The notes under the pieces were generated by a model. It was not told where the DNA came from. It was given only the letters and a program-made list of their open reading frames with translations, and did not search any database. Both the position numbers and the translations under genes were made by a program. From a bacterium (GTDB lineage Bacteria > Patescibacteriota > Minisyncoccia > 2-02-FULL-40-12 > IGHO2-01-FULL-4-A): a DNA stretch of 64,000 bases. Every line of letters begins with the position of its first letter. The stretch's first letter is position 1. The DNA is taken from the NCBI GenBank assembly GCA_030698885.1, contig JAUYLN010000019.1, forward strand, positions 1-64,000, in the 5' to 3' direction. Below, piece by piece: positions 1 through 10,300 of the stretch.

Positions 1-924
1 GTTGGTTACTTCACGGTTTAAGCCGATATCCTGGGCGACATAAGGGATGCCTAAGCTCATGTATATTATCATCTTGTAGCCCAACCGGCCTCGGTTAACG
101 GGCAGGTCATCAAGTGGCATCAGGCCGATATCAAGCTTGGCAAGGTCGCTTTGAATCTCATCGTTTTCCCAGGCGATATTCTCAACTTTCATGTTTTTGA
201 GTTTAAATGGCGTACCATTTATGTTACGGAGCTTGACCTTGTCGCCATATTTTTCTCCTACTCTTTCCAGCGCGCCGGAAATATCTTCCAGCATGTATGA
301 AGTACTCCAGCTTCCTATCCAGCCAAGAGTTATCTCATTGTCCTTTCTGGACGTTATCGTTGGCTTGTATTTGTCAGTGTCAATGGGAGCCGATATTTCT
401 TTGACATTATCGTGGAATTTTCTGGCGTGTCCGGCTTGATAGGAATTGTTTACCAGAATGATTTTTGATTTTTGGATCATTTTATAAAAAAGTTTTGTAT
501 TGTTGCGATGGACGAATTTCAATATAGCAGGTCTTTTTTCCTGCCGCGGACTTGTTTCCCAAATCGCATCATCAAACTCAAAAATTATATTGGGATTTCT
601 CCACTTAAGCAAATCTTGCAGTCCGAATGGAAGGATATCTTTTTGGGAAACCACGACGTCATATTTATTTGCGCTGATTATGACCACTGCTCTTTTCGCC
701 AAAGCAACGATGCCGGTAAGGATTATCCTTGCGGTAGCGTCAACTTTATTTATGAATTCTCCTGATTTTATTGCTCGGGCCATTCTTTCCCTCATGGCCA
801 TGGTTATGAAAGGATATACCACGCACTGGATACCCATATTTTCAAAATGCCGTATAAACTGATAAACCCTCACTTGGCTTGAGGGGTGTTTTTCGTCGCC
901 CATTGTCAGAAATAAAACTTTCAT
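1..924 (-). CDS. Glycosyltransferase family 4-like protein, partial (C-terminus off the window)
   Basis: The reverse strand reads open from the ATG at 924 to the window edge, giving about 308 residues and no stop. The N-terminus (MKVLFLTMGD) and the central FEFDDAIWE segment are typical of GT-B fold, family 4/group 1 glycosyltransferases. The C-half has GWIGSWST and a region ending LGIPYVAQDIG, matching the nucleotide-sugar-binding half. It probably transfers a sugar in envelope polysaccharide synthesis at the cytoplasmic membrane. The start overlaps the stop of the upstream methyltransferase by one base (TAATG), so the two are translationally coupled. The missing C-terminus prevents substrate assignment. 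Confidence 0.85.
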   Translation of the reverse strand, partial: MKVLFLTMGDEKHPSSQVRVYQFIRHFENMGIQCVVYPFITMAMRERMARAIKSGEFINKVDATARIILTGIVALAKRAVVIISANKYDVVVSQKDILPFGLQDLLKWRNPNIIFEFDDAIWETSPRQEKRPAILKFVHRNNTKLFYKMIQKSKIILVNNSYQAGHARKFHDNVKEISAPIDTDKYKPTITSRKDNEITLGWIGSWSTSYMLEDISGALERVGEKYGDKVKLRNINGTPFKLKNMKVENIAWENDEIQSDLAKLDIGLMPLDDLPVNRGRLGYKMIIYMSLGIPYVAQDIGLNREVTN

Positions 925-1607
925 TAGATGCTGTTGCGGGTTCCGTCGTCCCGATCGGGTCGCATCTCCACTTTAATTCCGTATGCCGGAAAAATATAGC
1001 AAAGATGAAATTCATAAAATCTGGCCATAGAATCATTTTTATTCACTAAATACTGCAGTATTTTGAATGGAATATGGAGTAGCTTAAATTCTGATCGGAA
1101 AAATAGTTTCTTATCGGTTATTTCAAAATAAAAATCCTGATACCAATCGGGTATTTTCCACTCGCTTTTTTGTTTATTTTTCTTAACGAAGGAGTCGAGC
1201 GTAAAATATCCGAAATTTGTTTTATTAGTATAAGCAGAGTAAGCATACGGGTTGGAAAAATGGGGAACGTAAATTTTCGCCAAGCCAGTATTTTTCTTTA
1301 AAACCCTATGTATCTCACCCATAATCCGGCCCAAGTCTTCGGACATCCCTAAGCCGCCATTAGTATAAACGATATCCATGCTGTTATCGGCAAAAGGCAG
1401 GGGCTCTTTGTTGAAATCACAGATTACGTCTACGCCCGGCAAGTCGGCCTTATCAAGACCAATACATCCTTTGACCTTTCTTGTGCCACAGCCGATGTCT
1501 AAGCAGGTTAATGAATCATTTTCACTTTTTTCAACAAGAAACATATCCGGTTCGTTGTAAGACGTCTTTGAGAGACATTTAAGAATGAGCCCTTTAATCT
1601 TGTTCAT
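924..1607 (-). CDS. SAM-dependent class I methyltransferase
   Basis: This 227-residue protein carries the class I methyltransferase motif I (LDIGCGTRKVKGCIGLD, about residues 36-52), an acidic motif II region and the FADNSMDIVYTN segment (about 73-84) typical of Methyltransf_11-type enzymes. It lies directly upstream of, and overlaps by one base, a glycosyltransferase on the same strand. It is divergent from a carbamoyltransferase, which suggests a role in decorating surface glycans; this is inference from context. The substrate cannot be read from the sequence. The 57-bp divergent spacer to the carbamoyltransferase is AT-rich and probably holds promoters for both genes. Confidence 0.85.
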   Translation of the reverse strand: MNKIKGLILKCLSKTSYNEPDMFLVEKSENDSLTCLDIGCGTRKVKGCIGLDKADLPGVDVICDFNKEPLPFADNSMDIVYTNGGLGMSEDLGRIMGEIHRVLKKNTGLAKIYVPHFSNPYAYSAYTNKTNFGYFTLDSFVKKNKQKSEWKIPDWYQDFYFEITDKKLFFRSEFKLLHIPFKILQYLVNKNDSMARFYEFHLCYIFPAYGIKVEMRPDRDDGTRNSI

Positions 1608-1664
1608 GGTTTTAATTTAATATACTGTAATAATACGGATAGTTCAATAAGCGTATATATAGAA

Positions 1665-3428
1665 ATGAAAATTTTAGGAATACACTATAATCACAACGCG
1701 ACTGCGGCTTTGCTTGAAGACGGAGAGATAAAATTCTGTCAAAGCGAGGAAAGAATATCACGACTCAAAAACTCCGTCGGTTTTCCGGCGGAAACAGTTG
1801 ATTATATTTTTAAAAATTATGGACGGAATATTGATTATGTAGTTATTTCCCAGAAATCCGCCCTGGATTATAGGATTATAAAAAAACAATTCAAATTCAA
1901 ACCGGTGGGGTTAGAAAGTTTGGTCGGAAGATCAAAGCAATTACGACTTTATACTCTTTTAAGGTTATTCGTTTACAAAGTATTTAATAAATCGTTTGTG
2001 CGTTTCTATTTTATCCGCGACTGGCTGATCAATCATTTTATAGACACTGCACCTTTAAAGCAGGAAGTTCGTAGCTATTTTGCGGAAACTTTAAATATTG
2101 CCCCTTCAAAGATCGTTTTTATGGATCATCATACCGCCCATGCTTTAGCGCCTGGCTTTAATCTAAAAAACAAAACCCTTATTTTCACGCTTGACGGTTA
2201 CGGCGACGGTTTGTGCGGAACAGTTTCTATTTACAATAGCGGGGAATCGGATGTTTTAACTCAAACTGATGTGTCGCTGTCGCTGGGAGCTTTTTGGGCC
2301 GACATTGCGCGTTTTTTAGGCATGAAACCGGTCGAAGACGAATATAAAGTAATGGGTTTGGCGCCCTATGCCAGAAGAAACGAGGCCGAAAGAATTCGTG
2401 ATGAGTTTAAAAAAGTGCTCTGGCTCGACAAGAATAATGAGTTTAAATCTGCTTTCCAAACTTATCTGGCCAGATTTTTTTATTTTGATAAATTTTTGTA
2501 CGAAAGGTTTGATAACTTGGCCGGCGGAATTCAAATGTTTACCGAAGAGATAGTAACCGCATGGATAGAGGGGTGGATAAAAAAGACCGGTATTAAGAAT
2601 ATCGCTTTGTCGGGCGGTATCTTTATGAACGTAAAGCTGAACCAAAAAATCGCGGAGATGGATGGGGTTGAAGAGATTTTCGTTATGCCTTCAGCCGGAG
2701 ATGAGTCAACCGTATTTGGCGCCTGCCTATTCGGATATAAAAAATATTGCGAGGAGAATAAATTACCCTTCAAACCCCAGCCGTTTCATAATCTCTATCT
2801 GGGGCAATATTTCACAGATGATGAAATTAAAAAATACATTAATGACAATAAAATCAGCGATAAACATAAAGTTGAATTTTATGACAATATAGAAAAAAAA
2901 ATAGCAGAACTTTTGGCCAATAATGATATAGTAGCCCGTTTTAAAGGGGCGATGGAATTTGGAGCGAGAGCTTTGGGCAACCGTTCCATCCTGGCTCATC
3001 CTTCTCATTATGACAACGTAAGAACAATTAATAGAATGATAAAAAGCCGGGACTTCTGGATGCCCTTCGCGCCTAGTATCTTGGAAGAAGATGCGGATAA
3101 ATATATTATCAACCCGAAGAAAGTACAAGCGCCATATATGGCCATTACTTTTAATACTACCGAGCTTGGCCAAGAGCATCTCAAGGCCGCCATTCATCTT
3201 TACGATAATACAACCCGGCCCCAGGTGGTTTCAAAAGAGCATAATTCAGATTATCATAGACTTATATCCGAATTTAAAAAATTAACCGGAATCGAAGCGG
3301 TTCTTAATACTTCTTTCAACCTGCACGGCGAGCCGATTGTCTGCTCTCCCGAATACGCGGTCAGAACTTTTGAAAATTCAGGATTGAAGTATCTGGCGCT
3401 GGGAAACTGGCTGATTGAAAAGCACTGA
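1665..3428 (+). CDS. NodU/CmcH-family carbamoyltransferase
   Basis: The 587-residue length is usual for the O-carbamoyltransferase family, which moves a carbamoyl group from carbamoyl phosphate through carbamoyl-AMP to a sugar or antibiotic hydroxyl. Visible hallmarks are the N-terminal Kae1-like ASKHA domain with GIHYNHNATA (residues 4-13), HHTAHALAPG (about 155), TLDGYGDG and SGGIFMNVK, followed by the C-terminal carbamoyltransferase domain with EFGARALGNRSILAHP (about 428) and NTSFNLHGEPIVCSP. The gene sits between glycosyltransferase/methyltransferase genes and an O-antigen ligase, so a surface sugar is the likely acceptor (inference). The ATG at 1665 closely follows a TATATAT stretch with no Shine-Dalgarno, so it may be leaderless. 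Confidence 0.9.
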   Translation: MKILGIHYNHNATAALLEDGEIKFCQSEERISRLKNSVGFPAETVDYIFKNYGRNIDYVVISQKSALDYRIIKKQFKFKPVGLESLVGRSKQLRLYTLLRLFVYKVFNKSFVRFYFIRDWLINHFIDTAPLKQEVRSYFAETLNIAPSKIVFMDHHTAHALAPGFNLKNKTLIFTLDGYGDGLCGTVSIYNSGESDVLTQTDVSLSLGAFWADIARFLGMKPVEDEYKVMGLAPYARRNEAERIRDEFKKVLWLDKNNEFKSAFQTYLARFFYFDKFLYERFDNLAGGIQMFTEEIVTAWIEGWIKKTGIKNIALSGGIFMNVKLNQKIAEMDGVEEIFVMPSAGDESTVFGACLFGYKKYCEENKLPFKPQPFHNLYLGQYFTDDEIKKYINDNKISDKHKVEFYDNIEKKIAELLANNDIVARFKGAMEFGARALGNRSILAHPSHYDNVRTINRMIKSRDFWMPFAPSILEEDADKYIINPKKVQAPYMAITFNTTELGQEHLKAAIHLYDNTTRPQVVSKEHNSDYHRLISEFKKLTGIEAVLNTSFNLHGEPIVCSPEYAVRTFENSGLKYLALGNWLIEKH

Positions 3429-3486
3429 TAACAGGATAACCTGTAGCAAGATAGCTTGTTATGGGTTATTAGTTATAAGTTAAATC
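3427..3486 (+). repeat. Short inverted tandem repeat, period 7
   Basis: The gap between the carbamoyltransferase and the ligase holds two GATAAC-type units on the left (from 3427) and four 7-bp GTTATNN-like units on the right (3458-3485). The right arm ends four bases before the ATG of the next gene. The two arms are complementary, so a hairpin can form. It is a small member of the family of short-period inverted arrays found throughout this window. Confidence 0.5.
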
Positions 3487-3489
3487 ATT

Positions 3490-5655
3490 ATGCAATTTCT
3501 TCTTACTCTTCTTGCTTTCACTCCGCTTATAGTTGCTAATTCTTTTATTTATCCCTATGTAAGCGGAAAGGTTTTTTTTATCAGGATTATTATAACGGCC
3601 GCTCTACTTCTCTTTTCATTTAAATTATTTAAACCAAAATTTAGGACTGAGATATCCGAGAAGCTTAGAATTTTATCTAAGAATAAATTATTTCTGTCGG
3701 TTTTGGCGTATTTTTCCGTTTTTACTTTAAGCACCTTTTTTGCTTACGATAAAATAAGGGCCTTTGCCGGAACACCCGAAAGAGGCGAGGGCTTTATTGG
3801 TATGTTTTTCTTTATTGTTGTTTTTATTTTATTCTCTCTTTTGTTTGAAAAAAAACATTGGCAGTGGTTTTTTAGATTAAGTCTCATTACCGGTCTTGTC
3901 TTGTTTATACACGAGGCAGCCAATGTATCGCAGGGCATTTATAATCTCTCACTTATCGGAAACAGGGGATTTTTCGGAATTTATTTCCTATTTATTATTT
4001 TCTGTATCATAAATGTCTGGCAGAGATCAAAAGCCAACAAGGATAGATTCTGGCTGTGGTTCGCGTATGCTATGGCACCCATAAGCGTCGTGGCCATATT
4101 TATGTCAGAGAAAAAGGGAGTTATTCTCAGCCTGACGGCAGGTATTTTTGCTGTCCTAGTATATCTAATCGCCCGCTCATCATATGGCATAAAAGGAAGA
4201 AAGATTTTGTGGGGTATTATGATTCTTATGATTACGACCGGCGGTCTGTTCTTTATTACAAGGAAGGCTGAAGTCTGGCAAAATATTCCCGGCCTGAATA
4301 AGGTTGCAACGGCATCATTTCAAAGCCAGACCATTCTGGCAAGAAAAGTATCCGCAGGCATATCGCTTGATGCGGTCAGCCCGGCCAAAAATGGATTTAA
4401 CCGTTTATTGCTCGGCTGGGGCTGGGATAACTATAATATCGCCTGGTACAAAAATTATGATCCTGCTATGGCAATATACGAACCCCAGTCTCTGGACCGT
4501 TCTCATAATAAGTTCTTGGATGTATTGGCGATGAACGGCATGCTGGGTCTCCTGGTTTATTTTTCCGTCTGGCTTTTCTTTTTCCGCCAATTCTTTGCTA
4601 AAACACTGGTCTCGCAAAATAATATCAATAACAGAAGCCTCGTCATTGAAGCCGGTCTGGTTTTCTTCGGTGTGGCATATTTCATCCAAAATCTTTTTAC
4701 TTTTGACCAAATTTCAACTTATGTACCGTTTTTTGCTTTGCTTGCCTATTCTGTTTTTTACTTCCGGAGCCTTGAACCATCGGCAAAGCAGCCGCCGGCT
4801 TCATCGGGGTTGATAATTTTCATGTCCTATGCCGTATCAATTGCAGCTATTATATTTCTGATCTTCTTTACTGTTATTCCCCTTATCCAGATGAAACAGT
4901 TTCTGACTCTGGGCGATCCCGCCAAAAGGGAGGGTATACTGACTAATGACTTCATTTTCTCGCGTTATTTGTATTCCGGCTTTGAAATAAGAAAAATATT
5001 TATTACCAGCATGATAAGTTCAAACATCAATGATGCCGATACCGCGAGATATCTGAATCGGGCCATATCTAAAATGGAAGAGGGCCTTGAGTCGGCAAAC
5101 GGTAAACTATACCCCGAATACTTATTATATTTAGCCGCCGGATATAATAAAAAAGGAAATGTAACGGGAGATACCGGCTGGTACCTTAAAGCCGAAGAAA
5201 CTTTTAAAAAAGCTATTGAACTCGCACCGAATTATCAACAGACATATTTTACTTATGCCGAAAGTTTGATTTCTCAAGGAAGGAATAGCGAGGCGGAAAG
5301 TTTAGTGCGGAAATCCCTTTCTCTTAAAGCAGATTCTCCGTCAGCTCATTTTTATCTGGCTAATTTTCTAATTTTTCAATTAAAAAAGGAGGATGCCGGG
5401 GAAGCCATGGGGCATATACGCTATGCCCTTGAGAGCGATTACTTCATTATGGATGACAGCAATTATGAACTTATCGGCCGGATAGCCAGATATTTTTATG
5501 ATAAAGATGATCCCGAACATTTTATGGAGTTATTCGACCTCTTATCCAAATTTAACCCGGAAGATGCAGGACCCTATTATTTGAACCTGTATAATCGCAA
5601 TGCGGACTACGTAAGATCTACCGGCAAACTACCGGAAAAGTTTGAGTTCTATTAG
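3490..5655 (+). CDS. O-antigen ligase / Wzy-like polymerase with C-terminal TPR repeats
   Basis: This 721-residue membrane protein has about ten to twelve hydrophobic segments in residues 1-470. The large extracytoplasmic loop characteristic of the Wzy_C/O-antigen ligase family (LLGWGWDNYNIAW, then RSHNKFLDVLAMNGMLGLL, about residues 310-360) includes the conserved histidine of the H-N-x(3)-D pattern. Residues about 530-660 form tetratricopeptide-like helices (AEETFKKAIELAPNYQQTYF, then SLKADSPSAHFYLAN). Such proteins polymerise or ligate lipid-linked glycans on the outer face of the membrane. Ligase plus TPR is a common architecture in Gram-positive-like and CPR envelopes, and here it may act on a surface polymer or on protein O-glycosylation. 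It is convergent with the flippase gene. Confidence 0.85.
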   Translation: MQFLLTLLAFTPLIVANSFIYPYVSGKVFFIRIIITAALLLFSFKLFKPKFRTEISEKLRILSKNKLFLSVLAYFSVFTLSTFFAYDKIRAFAGTPERGEGFIGMFFFIVVFILFSLLFEKKHWQWFFRLSLITGLVLFIHEAANVSQGIYNLSLIGNRGFFGIYFLFIIFCIINVWQRSKANKDRFWLWFAYAMAPISVVAIFMSEKKGVILSLTAGIFAVLVYLIARSSYGIKGRKILWGIMILMITTGGLFFITRKAEVWQNIPGLNKVATASFQSQTILARKVSAGISLDAVSPAKNGFNRLLLGWGWDNYNIAWYKNYDPAMAIYEPQSLDRSHNKFLDVLAMNGMLGLLVYFSVWLFFFRQFFAKTLVSQNNINNRSLVIEAGLVFFGVAYFIQNLFTFDQISTYVPFFALLAYSVFYFRSLEPSAKQPPASSGLIIFMSYAVSIAAIIFLIFFTVIPLIQMKQFLTLGDPAKREGILTNDFIFSRYLYSGFEIRKIFITSMISSNINDADTARYLNRAISKMEEGLESANGKLYPEYLLYLAAGYNKKGNVTGDTGWYLKAEETFKKAIELAPNYQQTYFTYAESLISQGRNSEAESLVRKSLSLKADSPSAHFYLANFLIFQLKKEDAGEAMGHIRYALESDYFIMDDSNYELIGRIARYFYDKDDPEHFMELFDLLSKFNPEDAGPYYLNLYNRNADYVRSTGKLPEKFEFY

Positions 5656-5672
5656 AAACAGGGAGGCAAAAT

Positions 5673-5700
5673 TTGGATCCAAGCTAGCGTCTAGAATTCT
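5673..5700. other. Cluster of four hexamer restriction-site palindromes (polylinker-like)
   Basis: Within 25 bases there is GGATCC (5675-5680), GCTAGC (5683-5688), TCTAGA (5690-5695) and GAATTC (5694-5699), followed at once by seven cytosines (5702-5708). These are the BamHI, NheI, XbaI and EcoRI sites in polylinker-like spacing. Two extend to 10-bp palindromes (TTGGATCCAA and TAGAATTCTA). The cluster lies exactly between two convergent genes. Either a library/adapter or assembly artefact or an unusual natural palindrome cluster would explain it; the sequence alone cannot decide. Confidence 0.6.
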
Positions 5701-5712
5701 ACCCCCCCTACA

Positions 5713-7035
5713 TTAGCCAATATCTTGGTTATGCATTTTGGTAAACATCCTCCAGTTAAAAGTCTTAAACTCGCTTATCTTTCTCATCTCTATCCATATC
5801 CACACATTCAGCACGGCCTGGGATATTAATGTCCCTAATGCTGCGCCCGATATTCCAATATAGGGTATCAGCAGAGCATTGAGGCCGATATTTAAACCAA
5901 ACGTAACTATGCCTTGTTTTAATATTTGTTTTTGCCGGTTATGAGCTATAACAATATTAAAAATTGCCGTACCGGGAAAGTTAAAAACAAGCGCGATAAG
6001 AAATATTCTAAATGCGGTGACGCTGGCGACATACTCACTGCCCAATATAATTTTAATTATAGGTTCTGCAAAAATAATTCCCAATACCATTATCGGAAAA
6101 GCAAACGCAAGCGAAACAGCTATTGATACCTCGTTTAACCATTTCTCTCTTTTTTTGTTATTGCTATGAATCGCAGAAGAGAGGGCAGGGAAAAATGCGG
6201 TGGCTAAAATAACAGGGAGATTATAAGAAAAATTTACCAGCTTATGTCCGGCGGAATAAAGTCCTATCTCGGCTGGAGTCCGCCACCAGCCAAGCATAAT
6301 CAAATCAATATTGAACATCAGGCCAAAGATTCCGAATACGGCTATGGGCCAGGAATTTTTTATTACTTCAATTACCACCTCTTTTTTAAAATTTCTAAAA
6401 ATGCCGGCTAGAGTTTTTCTGATAATAAAGGCGCCTGCTAAAGCTCCAGTTGCCGCACTCAAGGCATAAACCATGAGCAGCCCCCTTGCCCTGGGATATT
6501 TTAATAATATAAGAAAGCCGAAACCCAAAAATACCAAATTCATAATGCCTGCGATTAGAGTCTCCTTCTCCATTTTTTGAAGACCGCGCAGGTATGAAAT
6601 AATAAGCGTTCTCAAATTATCAAATACAGTAAAAATTATTCCAAGAAAAATTAGAGATACAGCAATTTTAAAATTTGAGATATGGGGCGTGACAAAAATT
6701 ATAACAAAACTAAAAATTAAAGTCGGAATTATCCTTATCCAAAAGCTTGCAGTAAAATACTCGTGCCGTCTGTCTTTTTTACCGGCAACATCCCTTACCA
6801 ATATCTCACCGACGCCTAAATCAGAGAATAGAAGCACCAGACCCGCTAATCCCAGCACATAAGAGAACACTCCATATTCAGCGACGCCAAGGACTCGAGC
6901 GGCATAAATCATCAAAATAGCCCTAAATATCCGGCTTCCTTGGGTCGCAAATAACCAGAACAAGTTTTTGGCTATTGTTTGTTTATCGTCCCGATTCGTT
7001 GATAAAAAGTTTTTTAGACTACTTAAATGGGTCAT
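5713..7035 (-). CDS. Polysaccharide/lipid-linked oligosaccharide flippase (Wzx-like, MATE/MVF superfamily)
   Basis: The 440-residue protein has about twelve evenly spaced hydrophobic helices. Its N-terminus (LFWLFATQGSRIFRAILMIY, then AARVLGVAEYGVFSYVLGLAG) is the classic polysacc_synt flippase start. Wzx-type proteins move undecaprenyl-linked glycans across the membrane. The gene is convergent with the O-antigen ligase-like gene, which fits a common envelope glycan pathway. Length is typical of the family. The start ATG at 7035 is preceded by an AT-rich region that probably holds its promoter. Confidence 0.9.
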   Translation of the reverse strand: MTHLSSLKNFLSTNRDDKQTIAKNLFWLFATQGSRIFRAILMIYAARVLGVAEYGVFSYVLGLAGLVLLFSDLGVGEILVRDVAGKKDRRHEYFTASFWIRIIPTLIFSFVIIFVTPHISNFKIAVSLIFLGIIFTVFDNLRTLIISYLRGLQKMEKETLIAGIMNLVFLGFGFLILLKYPRARGLLMVYALSAATGALAGAFIIRKTLAGIFRNFKKEVVIEVIKNSWPIAVFGIFGLMFNIDLIMLGWWRTPAEIGLYSAGHKLVNFSYNLPVILATAFFPALSSAIHSNNKKREKWLNEVSIAVSLAFAFPIMVLGIIFAEPIIKIILGSEYVASVTAFRIFLIALVFNFPGTAIFNIVIAHNRQKQILKQGIVTFGLNIGLNALLIPYIGISGAALGTLISQAVLNVWIWIEMRKISEFKTFNWRMFTKMHNQDIG

Positions 7036-7368
7036 CTAATATGATACATAAACATTAATAAGTGGCAGTAAAAACATTTCTAAACATTAATAAATTAATA
7101 ACTGATTAACAACCTATACTTAACGCTTGTCATAAACTATGGAGTGGCTTGTCTGTTGGAAAAATAAAAAGCTATAGATTACGAATCTCATTGTCCACAT
7201 CATTTTTAACCTATTTCAAGCCTAGATATTATATAATTATAGCACAAGGAAACGAGCGGTAACGCAAATTTGTATTGCTGATAATTTATAATATTTACAT
7301 CTTGTCTTGCATAATCTTACATGATGCCCATATAAATGGACTAGCACTAAGGCATAGTATTTGTGTTT
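7036..7368. promoter_or_regulatory. Divergent intergenic region with candidate -10 box
   Basis: This 333-bp AT-rich spacer separates the flippase (reverse) from the giant surface protein (forward). A TATAAT at 7232-7237 is a good -10 candidate for the forward gene and would leave a leader of about 125 nt. No clear -35 box is visible. Several AACATTAATAA-like words occur near 7050-7110, but no clear tandem array or stable hairpin was found. Confidence 0.4.
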
Positions 7369-10300
7369 ATGAAAAATAATTGGAGGGATAAAATTTTTAT
7401 AACTCGCTTGATGAGGCCTCTATTTTTTGTCGGGATATTTTTGGTTGTTGCTTTTTTATTTTTTGCCGGGCCGAGCGTTAAGGGCGCCGATGCGTTCACC
7501 TGCTCTTCTGCCACCAGCACCACCTCTATCAACTGGGGCGACGCTGGTAGCTGGGTGAACTGTAACGGCACAACTCCGCAGTCGGGCGACGATGTCATCA
7601 TAAGGAATCCGACTATTATGAGTGCTAACGTAGCTGCCACCGTTGCCTCTATCACCGTGAACGGCGGTTCCGCTACTTCAACGGTAACATTAGGAACTAA
7701 TATTACTCTTACTGTAAGCGGAAACGTATCAGTTGGAGCTCCTACATCAAATCTTAGCATTGCCATTACTGTCGGAGCCAGTAGTAATCATCTTGATGTG
7801 GGAGGAAGTTTGACTGTTGAAGGGGGGACCGGCGCCAGGCAATCCAAAGTAACCGCCAGCACCGGCACCATCTCTGTTGATGGTGGAATTACTTTTGCCG
7901 GTGCCAACCCTGGGAACGGAATTTTTGAAACCACCGGCGCGGCGACGGTTAATCTTGCCGGCACCATAGCTGCAACAGGGACATTCTCTTTAAATTCGAC
8001 AACCACCGTTAACTTTACTGCGAATAGCACTATCAATAACGGCTATACCTACCCCGTGGTTAACGTCAACGCCGGCACTTTGACTATCGGAGGTTCGCCG
8101 ATATTTGGTGGAGCAGTTACGGTTGCTTCGGGAGCGGCTTGGTCAAATACGGGCAATAACGCGGTGACGTTCAGGAATGGATTTATAAATAACAGCGGAG
8201 GGACGCTGACTATGGGTACAGGTACGCATACTTTTGATACCAACTCGCAAGTAATAAATGGAACTCATAGTATTACTTTTGGTGGGGTGGTGGCGATTAC
8301 CAATGGAATAACAATAACTAATAACAACGATGCCACGGTAACAATTAGTGGAGATCTGACAGGTACGGTTGCAGGTTCAACCTGGACTCAGGGAGCCAAC
8401 TCCACGCTTGTGGCTGCAGGAGCAGTTTTATCAACTGGAACTCTCGATGCAAGCACCAATACGCCAAACACGGTCAATTATTCCGGCACCAACCAAACGA
8501 TAAAATCTCCTTCGGCAAGTTATTATAATCTGACTATTTCCGGTTCGAACAACACCGGCCCGACAATCACGGTTACCAATGCCTTAACAATAACCGGCAC
8601 CTTCACCCCTGCCAGCGGGACGATAACGCTTTCCGGCTCGGGTACGGCATTCAATAACAGTGGCGGAACATTTACGGGTTCGGTCGCCAGTACCGTAGAG
8701 GTAACCAATGCCGGTACGGTTACTCTAGCTTCAGACAATAATAACGTGACCTTTTTTAACCTGACCTTAAGCGGAGGAGGAACGGTAAAATTTACCACAG
8801 GCAGTACTTATTCTACGACTGGTGCTTTAACTATATCTAACAGCACTAGCATAACCTCAACTGACGAAGCAGGTAAGTGGAATATAACTCATACCGGCAC
8901 GGAATCGGTAGATGCCGGCACCATCAGCTGGTCCGGATGCAGCTCAAGCCAGGACATAACTATAACCACCGGCACCGATGGTAATAACAATGATGCTTGC
9001 TGGGTTTTTTCTGTGGCCAGCATCACCGTCTCCGGAACTTGTAAGCAGGCGGACCAATCAACCATCTGCGATGACAGTGACGGAGCGGCGACGGTCCACA
9101 GGATAAGAGTTGCCGTTAACGGAACTCTTCAGGCACAAACTGATGATGATTTTGACGGTGGCACATGGACAATAACCGGAGTGACTGAACCGACGGCCGG
9201 CCAGATTATCACCGTATTCATAGAGGGTGAGGCGACTTCCGCCAGTCAAGCGGTAGCCGTGACAGAATGGTCATCGGGTGATGTCACTGGTGTAGAGCTG
9301 ATAGAGTCTCACCTGACCATAGGAAGTAATCAAAACACCACCTTAAGCAACACGGAGCTGGGGGACTTTGACAGCTCCGTTTCTGGAAAAAACACCTTCC
9401 ATGATGTTAATGCAGGTGTACTGACCGTTGATGCCGATGCTGTTCTATCAGCTGAAGAATTGTATATAGCTTCCGGTGATGGCTTCACTCCAGGCGGAAC
9501 CGTCAATACTCATGATGTTGAAATTTTTGGAACATTCACGCCCGAAGCTAACTCAATCAATGTCTCCGGAGAATGGGATGACAACGGAACATTTACGGCC
9601 GGTTCATCTACCGTAACCATGACCGGCACATCCGAAGTCCTTGATGCCAGTACATTCAGTGGACTCACAATTGACCCTGCTTCTACCGGAACTATAACGT
9701 CTAGCGGTAGCTTTAGCGTTTCAGGAACTTTAAATATTGCCTCGAGTGATACTCTTTCAATACCTTCAGGCCAAACCATCACACATTCCGGCACAACACT
9801 GACACTATCAGGCACGGTGGGTGGTTCGGGAACTCTGACCATGTCCAATACCGCCGGCTCAATTACAGGAGGAGGCAGTGTCGCCGCTTTTACCATTGAT
9901 CCATCTTCAACCGGCATAGTAACTTTAAATACATCCACATTGACTGCAACCGGTATAGTAACCATTGCCGCAAATGATACTTTTAAATTAAATTCGGGCA
10001 CAACTCTGACCTTTTCCGGAACAGGTACGCCATTATCCATTTCGGGAACATTTGATGCCGACGACGGAAGCACGGTTGTATATAGCGGAACAACTGCCAA
10101 TGTTGTGGCAACAACATATGGAGCGCTGACTCTCGGCGGTTCGGGCACATACACTCTGCCGTCATCCGGAACGCCGACAATAAAAGGAGATCTGACTGTT
10201 ACTTCAACTGCAACGGTAGCATCCGGTTCTGCGACTTTGCTTTTCAGGGCAGGAACGAATCAAACCATAACTGACAATACAACCACCAAACAGAACCTAG

